A stretch of DNA of 64,000 nt, taken from contig NZ_MZXV01000040.1 of assembly GCF_003253745.1 (NCBI RefSeq), positions 62,001 through 126,000 of the forward strand, written 5' to 3'. The stretch's first letter is position 1, and every line of letters begins with the position of its first letter. Under the pieces are notes generated by a model. That model saw only the letters and a list, made by a program, of their open reading frames with translations. It was not told where the DNA came from and made no database searches. The translations under genes and the position numbers were made by a program. Positions 35,455-42,801 of the stretch are shown here, piece by piece. The DNA comes from Mesorhizobium kowhaii (GTDB lineage: Bacteria > Pseudomonadota > Alphaproteobacteria > Rhizobiales > Rhizobiaceae).

Positions 35455-35650
35455 AGTTCACTTGATCAAAACAAACGCGCAGCTCACGATGCGTTGGCGC
35501 CCCGGTCCCCTACACCATTGTGCCGTGCATCTTGCAAGCCCCGGACCATCATCGACGCCAACGGCCGGGCACGATCGCTTCAGCTGTTGTGTTTGACGGC
35601 TAATGCTCCTAGGCAGGGTCAGAGCCGCAAGGCAGTGAAAAGGAGCCGAT

Positions 35651-35803
35651 ATGGCGCGACCACCAAACTACGATCACGAACGCAAGGAACGCGACCGCCA
35701 GAAGGCGGCCAAGAAGGCTGAAAAGCTGGCGGCCAAGGTTGCCGCGCGCGAGCGTTCGAAGCCCGAAGACGAGACTGAAACCGAAACCGAAACGGCAAAG
35801 TGA
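35651..35803 (+). CDS. small highly charged protein (50 aa)
   Basis: An AAAAGGAG site lies 6 bases before the ATG, and the frame runs 50 codons to TGA 35801-35803. The sequence starts MARPPNYDHERKERDRQKAA, continues as a Lys/Glu/Ala-rich helix and ends in the acidic repeat ETETETETAK. It is shorter than usual gene-finding cut-offs. Small proteins with the 'MARPPNYxxERxxRDRxKAxKKAEK' start are common in rhizobia, but their function is unknown. Confidence 0.7.
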   Translation: MARPPNYDHERKERDRQKAAKKAEKLAAKVAARERSKPEDETETETETAK

Positions 35804-35808
35804 CGGCA

Positions 35809-35829
35809 AAAGGCCCGCGCATGCGGGCC
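35809..35829. terminator. bidirectional terminator hairpin
   Basis: ggcccgc / gcgggcc (35812-35818 and 35823-35829) closes a gcat loop; the minus strand continues with ttttgccgtc. It serves the DUF982 gene and perhaps the 50-residue gene that ends just before it. Confidence 0.75.
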
Positions 35830-35857
35830 GTGCCTCATTCCAGATTGTCGCCTTGGA

Positions 35858-36118
35858 TCAGGCCGGGGCCTTGTCGCTGACAAAGACGTCCACTTCGCGC
35901 GCTGCAGCAATGAAGGCGCGCCTGGCGTTCATCGCCGGCTTGTCGCCGGCCAGCGCATCGTGACAGGCCTGCAGGGCCGCGCGATGCTTGGGGCTGCGCT
36001 TGCCGGGCCAGCTGTTGAGCAGGTAATCGGAAGCCTCACGAGCCGTTCGCAAGAGTTGAGTGCTTCCCGCCGAGACTGACTTGACGGTCACGGGTGTTTC
36101 AAATCGGTTGTTTTCCAT
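35858..36118 (-). CDS. DUF982 domain protein
   Basis: Starting at MENNRFETPVTVKSVSAG the protein has 86 residues. It matches DUF982: a beta hairpin, then TAREASDYLLNSWPGKRSPKHRAALQACHDALAGDKPAMNARRAFIAAAREVDVFV. Such proteins are small, often multi-copy in rhizobia, and of unknown function. A longer frame to 36214 has an unlikely basic N terminus and is rejected. Confidence 0.82.
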   Translation of the reverse strand: MENNRFETPVTVKSVSAGSTQLLRTAREASDYLLNSWPGKRSPKHRAALQACHDALAGDKPAMNARRAFIAAAREVDVFVSDKAPA

Positions 36119-36220
36119 CGCCGCTCTTACGCCATCAGTGCCCGTGAAGCGAGGCCGAAAGTGCACGGCGCGCGCGGACGCCGCCTTTTGCGCAGCGCGT
36201 ACCTTGCCCTGCACAACGCC

Positions 36221-36886
36221 CTAAGCAGCGATCACGGCAAAGCCCCTGGCGCGAAGACCACGCCGATCGTTGGCCAGCGACGTCACCAGCCGGTCGCGGC
36301 TGCCGACGATGTGGGCCGAAAGCAGGCGCGCGGCCTTATCGGCATCGCCAAGGCGTGCCGCTGCCAGAATGGCGCGATGTTCGGCCCAGGCGCGAGCGAG
36401 GGCCGCCTCGTCGCGAACCTCCAGCCAGCGGGCCCGCGACAGACGCGTCATGGCATCGCGGACCGCCCGGAACAGGAATTCATTGCCTGACAGCCGCGCC
36501 AGCTCGATGTGAAAATCCATGCCGATACGATGCCATTCCTCGCGCGGCGTGTCGGTGTCGCAGGAGTCGAGCATCGCCTCGATGACATCGACAGCGCTCC
36601 GGTCCGCCAAGGCGCATGTCAGGCGAAGGGCTGCAACCTCGACCGCCTCCCGGTAGACGGCGATCTGCTCGAGCTCGGCCAGATTGATGGGCGACACGGT
36701 CCAGCCACGGCCGTCCCTGCCGACCAGGCCCTCGGTCTCGAGCCGCAACAGCGCGGCCCTGACCGGGGTTCGCGAGGCGCCGAAGCGGCTTTCGATCCAG
36801 CGCTCGGTCAGTTTCTCGCCGGGACCGATCTCGAGGCCCAGGATCATCTGCCGAAGCTGTTTTTCGACGCTCTGCATCTGCGACAT
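36221..36886 (-). CDS. GntR family (FCD-domain) transcriptional regulator
   Basis: The 221-residue protein has an N-terminal winged helix (LRQMILGLEIGPGEKLTERWIESRFGASRTPVRAALLRLETEGLV, about 11-55) and an all-helical FCD ligand domain with EQIAVYREAVEVAALRLTC and the metal-binding His residues in HRIGMDFHIELARLSGN and AWAEHRAIL. FadR-subfamily members usually respond to carboxylates. It is divergent from the MFS gene, with operator-like dyads between them, so it probably controls that transporter and itself. Confidence 0.9.
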   Translation of the reverse strand: MSQMQSVEKQLRQMILGLEIGPGEKLTERWIESRFGASRTPVRAALLRLETEGLVGRDGRGWTVSPINLAELEQIAVYREAVEVAALRLTCALADRSAVDVIEAMLDSCDTDTPREEWHRIGMDFHIELARLSGNEFLFRAVRDAMTRLSRARWLEVRDEAALARAWAEHRAILAAARLGDADKAARLLSAHIVGSRDRLVTSLANDRRGLRARGFAVIAA

Positions 36887-36993
36887 TGTCGTCTCCGTTT
36901 TCTGGTCATTGCCGGCGATCGGCTTGCTGGCGGCATCTTCCGATCACGTTTGAGAGGGGTCGCATTGACAGCACCCACGCTTGCGTCCATGAC

Positions 36994-37025
36994 GGATACC
37001 ATCTTGGTATCCCAAAACGGTATCC
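36994..37025. promoter_or_regulatory. GntR-type operator between divergent genes
   Basis: ggatacc-atctt-ggtatcc (36994-37012) is a perfect 7-bp inverted repeat, and a third half-site ggtatcc follows at 37019-37025. FadR-subfamily proteins bind dyads with TGGTxxxACCA-like symmetry, and this site lies in the control region of the GntR and MFS genes. Confidence 0.6.
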
Positions 37026-37069
37026 GCAGCAACCCGCCGACACTGCATTGCTCGGACAGGACATATGAC

Positions 37070-38326
37070 ATGCAGAACACGCCCCCGGCGATCGACAGCA
37101 CCTACAACATCCATTGGCGGCGCAATCTGTTCGTGTGCTTTGCCGGGTCGTTTTCGACGCTTATCGCCATGACGCTGCTTTTGCCGTTCCTGCCGCTCTA
37201 TATCGAGCAGCTCGGCGCCCAAGGCCACGCGGCGATCGTGCAATGGTCGGGGATCGCCTATGGCGCGACCTTCTTCGCGGCGGCACTGGTCGCACCACTC
37301 TGGGGACGTCTAGGCGACCGTTACGGCCGCAAGGTGATGCTGGTTCGCGCCAGCTTCGGCATGGCCATATGTATGTCGCTGACTGGTATGGTGCAGACCG
37401 GATGGCAGTTGGTGCTGCTGCGGCTGCTGATCGGTTTTGCCGGCGGTTATTCCTCGGGATCGACCATCCTGGTCGCCATGCAGACGCCAAAGGAGCGTTC
37501 CGGCTGGGCACTGGGCCTGCTGTCGGCCGGCATCACCGGTGGGGCACTGGTCGGCCCGCTGGTTGGTGGCGCCCTGCCGCCGCTGATCGGCATCCGCGCC
37601 ACCTTCCTGTTGTCCGGCAGCGTCATCTTCCTGGCATTCCTGGCGACCACGTTTCTGATCAAGGAGAATCCCCGACCGAAAACGAGAGACGCCGCATCGA
37701 AGCAGAAGCAGAAAGGCGGCTGGGCACAAATTCCCGACAAGCGGCCTGTTATCGCGATGCTGGCGACCGGCATGCTGTTGAGTTTCGCCACCATGTCGAT
37801 CGAACCGATCATCACCGTCTATGTGCAGCAGCTGATCGAAGACCAGAGCCGCGTCACGCTGATCTCGGGCGTCGTCATGTCGGCGGCAGCGCTTGGCGCC
37901 ATCCTGTCGGCTTCGCGCCTCGGCAAGCTCGCCGACCGCATCGGCCATTGGAATGTCATCATCGGCGCGCTTGCCGTCTCGGCGCTGCTGCTGATCCCGC
38001 AGGCCTTCGTCACGCAGAGCTGGCAACTCATCGGCCTGCGCTTCCTGATGGGCCTGGCGCTGGGCGGGCTCTTGCCCTGCATCACCAGCGTCATCCGCCA
38101 CAATGTTCCCGACGGCGTCGGCGGCAATGTGCTCGGGCTCTCGATCTCCGCCCAATATGTCGGACAGGTCGCCGGCCCCTTGCTTGGCGGTTTTGCCGGT
38201 GGCCATTTCGGCATGCGCTCGGTGTTTCTGGGCACATCCGTCTTGATGGCCGGCGGCGCGGTGTATAATTGGCTGGCGCAATCGCGCCGCGAGCAGGACA
38301 TGCTCGCCAATGCCGGCAAGCCCTGA
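37070..38326 (+). CDS. MFS drug/multidrug-type transporter
   Basis: From MQNTPPAIDS (418 residues) with a GGACAGG site upstream. About twelve hydrophobic segments are seen. The loop 2-3 signature is WGRLGDRYGRKVMLVRASFG (about 80-99) and its second-half echo is SRLGKLADRIGHWNVI. The proline/glycine motif C-like segment AGITGGALVGPLVGGALPP (about 159-177) is typical of drug:H+ antiporters. Expression is probably controlled by the divergent GntR regulator. Confidence 0.88.
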   Translation: MQNTPPAIDSTYNIHWRRNLFVCFAGSFSTLIAMTLLLPFLPLYIEQLGAQGHAAIVQWSGIAYGATFFAAALVAPLWGRLGDRYGRKVMLVRASFGMAICMSLTGMVQTGWQLVLLRLLIGFAGGYSSGSTILVAMQTPKERSGWALGLLSAGITGGALVGPLVGGALPPLIGIRATFLLSGSVIFLAFLATTFLIKENPRPKTRDAASKQKQKGGWAQIPDKRPVIAMLATGMLLSFATMSIEPIITVYVQQLIEDQSRVTLISGVVMSAAALGAILSASRLGKLADRIGHWNVIIGALAVSALLLIPQAFVTQSWQLIGLRFLMGLALGGLLPCITSVIRHNVPDGVGGNVLGLSISAQYVGQVAGPLLGGFAGGHFGMRSVFLGTSVLMAGGAVYNWLAQSRREQDMLANAGKP

Positions 38327-38368
38327 CCGAATCGGGTCGCATGCCTTGAACGTCACGGAGCCCCAGAC

Positions 38369-38743
38369 ATGAGCACGGCCGAGCAATCTTACGGCAACAG
38401 CGGCCGTATCCTCGTCCTGGCCGGCGGCCTCTGTGGTGCCGCCGGCGTGGCGCTTTCGGCCGCGGCGGCGCATCTGGGCGGGGCCTTTGTCGGCACTGCC
38501 GCATCCTTCCTGCTCATGCATGCGCCGGTTTTCCTCGCGACCGGATTGCTTGGCACGAACCGGACGCTGCGCATCGGCAGCCTGATCCTGCTGGTTGGGC
38601 TTCTGTTGTTCTGCGGCGATCTGCTGGCCCGCGATTTCCTCGGCTCGCGGCTGTTCCCGCTGTCAGCGCCGATCGGCGGCACCTTGCTCATCGCCGGCTG
38701 GCTGGTGATCGCTGGCTCGGCGCGGGTGCGCACGCGTTCCTGA
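38369..38743 (+). CDS. DUF423 membrane protein
   Basis: The 124-residue protein has four hydrophobic segments, beginning RILVLAGGLCGAAGVALSAAAAHLGG and including HAPVFLATGLL, LILLVGLLLFCGDLLARDF and LSAPIGGTLLIAGWLVIAGSA. This matches DUF423 (YgdD/YwdK-like), small inner-membrane proteins of unknown function. The gap from the MFS gene is 42 bases, so they may be co-transcribed. Confidence 0.82.
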   Translation: MSTAEQSYGNSGRILVLAGGLCGAAGVALSAAAAHLGGAFVGTAASFLLMHAPVFLATGLLGTNRTLRIGSLILLVGLLLFCGDLLARDFLGSRLFPLSAPIGGTLLIAGWLVIAGSARVRTRS

Positions 38744-38758
38744 TCAGACCGGATCCGA

Positions 38759-38908
38759 TCAATCCTGCCGGCGCTCGGGCTGGACAAGCAATTCGCGATT
38801 GTGCCGCCGCAGCCTCGCCAACCGATGCCTCTCCGGCCGTTCGGACGCTGGCGCGATGCCCCAGTAGTTGCGGTAGATGTCTTCGAACAGATAGCTCACG
38901 GGATGCAT
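38759..38908 (-). CDS. small paralogous protein B (49 aa), MHPV-YLFEDIYRN family
   Basis: The ATG at 38906-38908 has an AAAGGAGC site, and the frame encodes 49 residues. The first 18 (MHPVSYLFEDIYRNYWGI) are nearly the same as in protein A at 38971-39114 (MHPVNYLFEDIYRNDWSI). The tail is very basic (RPERHRLARLRRHNRELL). An operator-like 14-mer begins 22 bases upstream. The family is not known to me. A longer open frame to 39184 runs antisense to paralogue A's frame and is rejected. Confidence 0.72.
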   Translation of the reverse strand: MHPVSYLFEDIYRNYWGIAPASERPERHRLARLRRHNRELLVQPERRQD

Positions 38909-38929
38909 GATATGCGCTCCTTTCAGTAT

Positions 38930-38943
38930 TTGAATCGATCCAA
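38930..38943. promoter_or_regulatory. LacI-type operator 1
   Basis: ttgaatcgatccaa, a near-perfect palindrome with a central CG pair as in LacI/GalR operators. It sits 22 bases before the start of small gene B. Confidence 0.65.
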
Positions 38944-38970
38944 TCGACAGGCGCGAAAAAGCAACCCCGA

Positions 38971-39114
38971 TCAGCTCCGCTTGCGCTCCACGAGGAACCG
39001 CAGCTCGTGAACCCATGGGCTGGCCCTGTCGCGGCGCTTCTGGGTCGTGGCGGTCGAGCCGATGCTCCAGTCGTTGCGATAGATGTCTTCGAAGAGATAG
39101 TTGACGGGATGCAT
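38971..39114 (-). CDS. small paralogous protein A (47 aa), MHPV-YLFEDIYRN family
   Basis: The ATG at 39112-39114 has an AAGGGAG site, and the frame encodes 47 residues ending LRFLVERKRS. It shares the N-terminal block and the upstream operator with protein B; the starts are 206 bases apart, so operator, ribosome-binding site and gene were duplicated as a unit. C-terminal halves have diverged but both are strongly basic. The role is unknown; conservation of the first 18 residues suggests that this part is the functional segment. Confidence 0.72.
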   Translation of the reverse strand: MHPVNYLFEDIYRNDWSIGSTATTQKRRDRASPWVHELRFLVERKRS

Positions 39115-39136
39115 GACACATCTCCCTTTCCTTGAA

Positions 39137-39150
39137 TTGAATCGATCCAA
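39137..39150. promoter_or_regulatory. LacI-type operator 2
   Basis: ttgaatcgatccaa, identical to operator 1, 23 bases before the start of small gene A. Confidence 0.65.
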
Positions 39151-39170
39151 TCATATGGGCTGCTGTTTCT

Positions 39171-39184
39171 TTGGATCGATTCAA
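39171..39184. promoter_or_regulatory. LacI-type operator 3
   Basis: ttggatcgattcaa, the exact reverse complement of operators 1 and 2, in the divergent control region between small gene A and the LacI gene. Its start is 34 bases from that of operator 2. Confidence 0.65.
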
Positions 39185-39220
39185 ATATACACCTCGGCCG
39201 ACCTTCGATCAAGCCACAAT

Positions 39221-39234
39221 TTGAACCGATCCAA
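39221..39234. promoter_or_regulatory. LacI-type operator 4
   Basis: ttgaaccgatccaa differs from operators 1 and 2 at one base. It lies 37 bases before the LacI start and suggests autoregulation. Confidence 0.6.
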
Positions 39235-39271
39235 CGAAAGTGTTAGATGGAAATGAATTCAGGAGACGAAG

Positions 39272-40351
39272 ATGGCGCCATTGACCTCTGGAAAGACAAG
39301 ACCGGTCCGGCTGGCAGACATTGCCAAAGCGGCCGGCGTGTCGCACGGCACCGCGTCCAACGTGTTCGCCCGCCCGGAGATCGTGCGCGAGGAGGTCCGC
39401 GAACGGGTCAAGGCGGCAGCCGAGGCAATGGGATATGGCGGACCCGACCCAAAAGGCCGACTGCTGCGCGCCGGCAAGGTCAACGCCATCGGTGTCGCGA
39501 CCGCGGAACCATTGTCCTATTTCTTCGACGATCCTTTCGCCCGGGTGATGATGGCCAGCATCTCGCAGGCCTGTGACGCGACCGGTGCGGGAATCTCGCT
39601 GGTTTCCGCCGCCAACAACGAACAGCTCGCCTGGAACATCCAGAGCGCGCTGGTCGATGGCTTCATCGTCTTCTGTGTCGACGGCGGTTCAAGGCTGGTC
39701 GAACTGGCGCGTGAACGCAAGCTGCCCTTTGTGGCGCTCGATCTCGATTCAGACGACGACGAGGCGGTCGCGGCGATCGGTGTAGACAACATCGCCGGCG
39801 CCGGCCTGGCGGCGCGCCATCTGACCGAACTTGGGCATCGTCGCTTTGCCGTGCTTGCCCTGCCCTGTGCGGACGACGGCTTCGGCCCGACCACGCAGGC
39901 GCAAGTGGAGCTGGCGCTCTACTCCGGTACGCGAGACCGCCTGCGTGGCTACTTCGCTGAACTCGCCCGCGTCGACATCGACGTCTCGAAGGTGCCGATC
40001 TACGAAACCGTCAATGACGAGGAGAGTGTCTGGGCCGGCCTCGACCATATTTTTGCCGGCGCCGAGACACCGACTGCTATCCTGGCAATGTCGGACAGGA
40101 TCGCTTTGCATGCACTGGACTGGCTGCGGCAGCATGACATCACTGTACCCGGCGACGTTTCGATCGTCGGCTTCGACGGTGTCCCGGAAGGAGCGGTTTC
40201 CAAACCGCCGCTGACCACAATCGTCCAGCCGATCGCCGAGATGGGCCGCCTTGCCGTCAAGGCGATCCTCGAAAACGACGGCACATTCAGTCGGCAATCG
40301 CTGCCGGTCGACCTCATGGTGCGGGCCTCATCCGGCCCCTCGCCCGCCTGA
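39272..40351 (+). CDS. LacI family transcriptional regulator
   Basis: The 359-residue protein has a LacI helix-turn-helix (VRLADIAKAAGVSHGTASNVFARPEIVREEVRERVKAAAEAMGY, about 12-55) and a periplasmic-binding-protein-like ligand domain (AIGVATAEPLSYFFDDPFARVMMASISQACDATG; SIVGFDGVPEGAVSKPPLTTIVQP). The ligand is probably a sugar. Instead of a sugar operon, its neighbours are the two small paralogues, each with the same operator. Operators 3 and 4 lie just upstream, consistent with autoregulation. ATG 39247 is a possible alternative in another frame but does not encode the domain. Confidence 0.92.
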   Translation: MAPLTSGKTRPVRLADIAKAAGVSHGTASNVFARPEIVREEVRERVKAAAEAMGYGGPDPKGRLLRAGKVNAIGVATAEPLSYFFDDPFARVMMASISQACDATGAGISLVSAANNEQLAWNIQSALVDGFIVFCVDGGSRLVELARERKLPFVALDLDSDDDEAVAAIGVDNIAGAGLAARHLTELGHRRFAVLALPCADDGFGPTTQAQVELALYSGTRDRLRGYFAELARVDIDVSKVPIYETVNDEESVWAGLDHIFAGAETPTAILAMSDRIALHALDWLRQHDITVPGDVSIVGFDGVPEGAVSKPPLTTIVQPIAEMGRLAVKAILENDGTFSRQSLPVDLMVRASSGPSPA

Positions 40352-40366
40352 GCCGCCTGACGCCTC

Positions 40367-41665
40367 TCATCGGCCCATTCTTGTTGCCATCGACGACATG
40401 CCGAAGGACGCTTGGACGGGCGGTGCGGCGTTGTGAGCCGGCCTGCTTTTCCCGGACCAGCCAAGGCTCGAAAGCCATTCGAGATAGTAGGCAAGCGCAA
40501 ACTGCATGGCTATGCCGGCGGCAATCAACAGGCTGTCATAGGCAAGCCCGCCCGGGTTGATCTGCTTCAGCACCTGCGCCGTCAGGGCGAGCACCGTGCC
40601 GGCAATGAAAACCGGCAGCGATCGTTTGCCCAATATGGCAAGCGGATGATCTCGCCCGGTGCGGAACAGGTTCGAGATGGCGGGGAATGCCACGATCAGG
40701 TAGCTCACCGCCAGGATATGCAGCAGCCTCGGCAGTGCCAGGAACGTCTTGTCGAAGCCGGTCAACACGGGAGGCAGGCCCAACCAGGAGATCTGCCCCC
40801 AGAGCGGGCTATGCACCCAGACCAGCGCCGTGGCGGTGTAGGCCAAAGCCGCGCCAACCAGCCAGCGATTGACCGGGATGGTGCCGCCGCGACGCACATG
40901 CAGCGTGCCTGCCAGGCCGATGTTGAACAGGAACTGCCACGACAGCGGGTTGAGAAACCAGAAGCCGGGCTCGGGATAGTTCGGTGGCGCGATCTGGTAG
41001 ATCCCCGCGACCAGCCACAGCGCACCGGATGCGACCAGCGCCGGCAATGGCCGGTAGCTGACGAAGAGCAGGAAGACCGGCGCCAGCAAGAGCAGCACTG
41101 CATAGACCGGCAGGATGTTGTTGTAGCCGAGCTGGTGGCCAAGCGTCACGATGCCGACCAGCACTTGCGGCGTATTCTTAATCAACGGCTCGATGTTGAT
41201 CATCGTCAACAGCTCCGGTCGCCTGGCGAACACGGCCGCCGCGCAGAAGATCGCCATCACCACCATAGTGGTGACGATGTGGGCGGCATAGAGCACGCCA
41301 GCGCGGCGCCACATCTTCAACGTTGCCAGCAGCCTGTTTCCTGGCTGGAATTTCTTGCCATAGGCGAGCGCGACCGAGACTCCGGAGATCAGCACGAAGA
41401 CCTCTGCCGCGTCTGAAAAGCCGAAATTCTTGTAGGTCAGATACTCGAAGGCGGTACCCGGCACGTGGTCGACGAAGATGGTCAGCAAAGCGAGAGCGCG
41501 AAGCACATCGATGCGCGTGTCGCGCTCCGTGCGATCCGGGACGCGCTCGGTGCGATCCGGTCGCATATCGCGATCCGGGATATGCGTGCCGCGATCCGAG
41601 ACACGCGTATCGCGGTCTGGGACACGCGTGCCGCGGTCCGGGGAAAGTTGGGTGGTCATCGACAA
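40367..41665 (-). CDS. opgC: OpgC-type membrane acyltransferase
   Basis: The 432-residue protein has about ten hydrophobic segments. The OpgC domain starts at TRIDVLRALALLTIFVDHVPGTAFEYLTYKNFGFSDAAEVFVLISGVSVALAYG (about 50-103). OpgC proteins add succinyl groups to osmoregulated periplasmic or cyclic beta-glucans. The N terminus (residues 9-49) is unusual: six tandem copies of a heptad like PDRxTRV. This low-complexity stretch comes from a DNA tandem repeat at 41519-41641. Confidence 0.88.
   Translation of the reverse strand: MSMTTQLSPDRGTRVPDRDTRVSDRGTHIPDRDMRPDRTERVPDRTERDTRIDVLRALALLTIFVDHVPGTAFEYLTYKNFGFSDAAEVFVLISGVSVALAYGKKFQPGNRLLATLKMWRRAGVLYAAHIVTTMVVMAIFCAAAVFARRPELLTMINIEPLIKNTPQVLVGIVTLGHQLGYNNILPVYAVLLLLAPVFLLFVSYRPLPALVASGALWLVAGIYQIAPPNYPEPGFWFLNPLSWQFLFNIGLAGTLHVRRGGTIPVNRWLVGAALAYTATALVWVHSPLWGQISWLGLPPVLTGFDKTFLALPRLLHILAVSYLIVAFPAISNLFRTGRDHPLAILGKRSLPVFIAGTVLALTAQVLKQINPGGLAYDSLLIAAGIAMQFALAYYLEWLSSLGWSGKSRPAHNAAPPVQASFGMSSMATRMGR
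41519..41641. repeat. 21-bp tandem repeats in the 5' end of opgC
   Basis: Six degenerate copies, each about 21 bases and built around gcgatccgggacacgcg, encode the protein heptads PDRGTRV, PDRDTRV, SDRGTHI, PDRDMR, PDRTERV and PDRTERD. One copy is 18 bases. All keep the reading frame. Confidence 0.75.
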
Positions 41666-41860
41666 AAGGCCTCAAAGCTGGTTGTTCATGCCGGCAATGC
41701 GACCCCCGGCGCACCGCTTCGATTCCTCCGCAGGAATGATATCGGCGAAGAAACGGACGGTAATGCGCCCGGTTCAATCAACTTTCGCGGAGCTTGAAAA
41801 TATTGCGTTTTGAAGCCGGCAAACTGACCGGAACCGTCATGAAATCAAAAGGATGAGGCC

Positions 41861-42532
41861 ATGACCGAAGAGACCTCACAAGATGGTGCGTTATTGCGTG
41901 ATCTCGCCTTCCGCTACCGCCTATACAACCCCGCGGATTCAACTGGCGAATGCTTCTTCCTGCTGCATGGGTCGGGTGTCGACGAGACGACATTGGTGCC
42001 GCTGGCACGAGAGATCGCGCCGCACGCCACGCTGATCGCCGTGCGCGGCCGCATCGTCCAGGAGGATGGTTTCCGCTGGTTCGCACGCGTCACGCCGACG
42101 CGCTTCGAACAGCAGAGTATCCGCACCGAAACCAACGCCTTTGCAAGCTTCGTCGCTGACGCCGCGACACATCACGGGCTCGATCCCTCTCGCACGACAT
42201 TCCTCGGCTATTCGAACGGCGCCAATATGGTTTCGAGCCTGATGCTGCTGCATCCGGGCCTTGTCGAACGCGCCGCGCTGCTGCGGCCGATGCCGGTGCT
42301 CGACGACGTGCCGGCGACGGATCTGTCAAGCGTGCGGGTGCTGATCGTCGCCGGTGCCGCCGACCTTACCTATGCGCCCTTCGCGCCGGCTCTGGTGACA
42401 TTGCTCAGCCAGCATGGCGCCGACCTCGACGCCCGGATTGTTCCATCGGGTCATGAGTTCGGCAGTGCCGACGCGGCAATCGTAAGGCAATGGCTGAAGG
42501 CAGTGCCGCGCCCATCGCGCAAAGCTGATTGA
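41861..42532 (+). CDS. alpha/beta hydrolase (phospholipase/carboxylesterase family)
   Basis: The 223-residue protein has the abhydrolase_2 layout: ECFFLLHGSGVDETTLVPLAREIAPHATLIAVRGR (about 30-64), the nucleophile elbow LGYSNGANM with Ser in GxSxG (about 114-122), the acid in VAGAADLTYAPF and the catalytic His in VPSGHEFG. It is a cytoplasmic serine esterase. The substrate is unknown. No partner gene is adjacent. Confidence 0.87.
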   Translation: MTEETSQDGALLRDLAFRYRLYNPADSTGECFFLLHGSGVDETTLVPLAREIAPHATLIAVRGRIVQEDGFRWFARVTPTRFEQQSIRTETNAFASFVADAATHHGLDPSRTTFLGYSNGANMVSSLMLLHPGLVERAALLRPMPVLDDVPATDLSSVRVLIVAGAADLTYAPFAPALVTLLSQHGADLDARIVPSGHEFGSADAAIVRQWLKAVPRPSRKAD

Positions 42533-42801
42533 CGGCGGAAGCCATCATCTCGCAGCCATGCGCACTTCCGCTCTCGTAACTGTGCCTGATGGCCGCCAGC
42601 CCGATAGTGCGACAGGGCCGAGCGCAGCAGCGGATAAGATTGAGCGGCGGCGTCCAGCGCCTCCCCGGTGTTCGGATCGCTGATTATCAGCCGGGGTTGG
42701 TGTGGATCGCCGGTGCCGCGCTCTAGCTGATATGCCTGCCGCTGCTCGCCGCCGACCTGCCGCGGCGGGTACCGGCGCCTGCCTCCGAATGAACTGTCTG
42801 C
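42533..42801 (-). other. open stretch without a start codon, possible gene fragment
   Basis: Between the esterase and sthA a minus-strand frame stays open over the whole gap, with coding-like sequence (GGEQRQAYQLERG, PRLIISDPNTGEALDAAAQSY). There is no ATG or ribosome-binding site, and I do not recognise a family. It may be a gene remnant or simply a GC-rich open frame. Confidence 0.25.
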
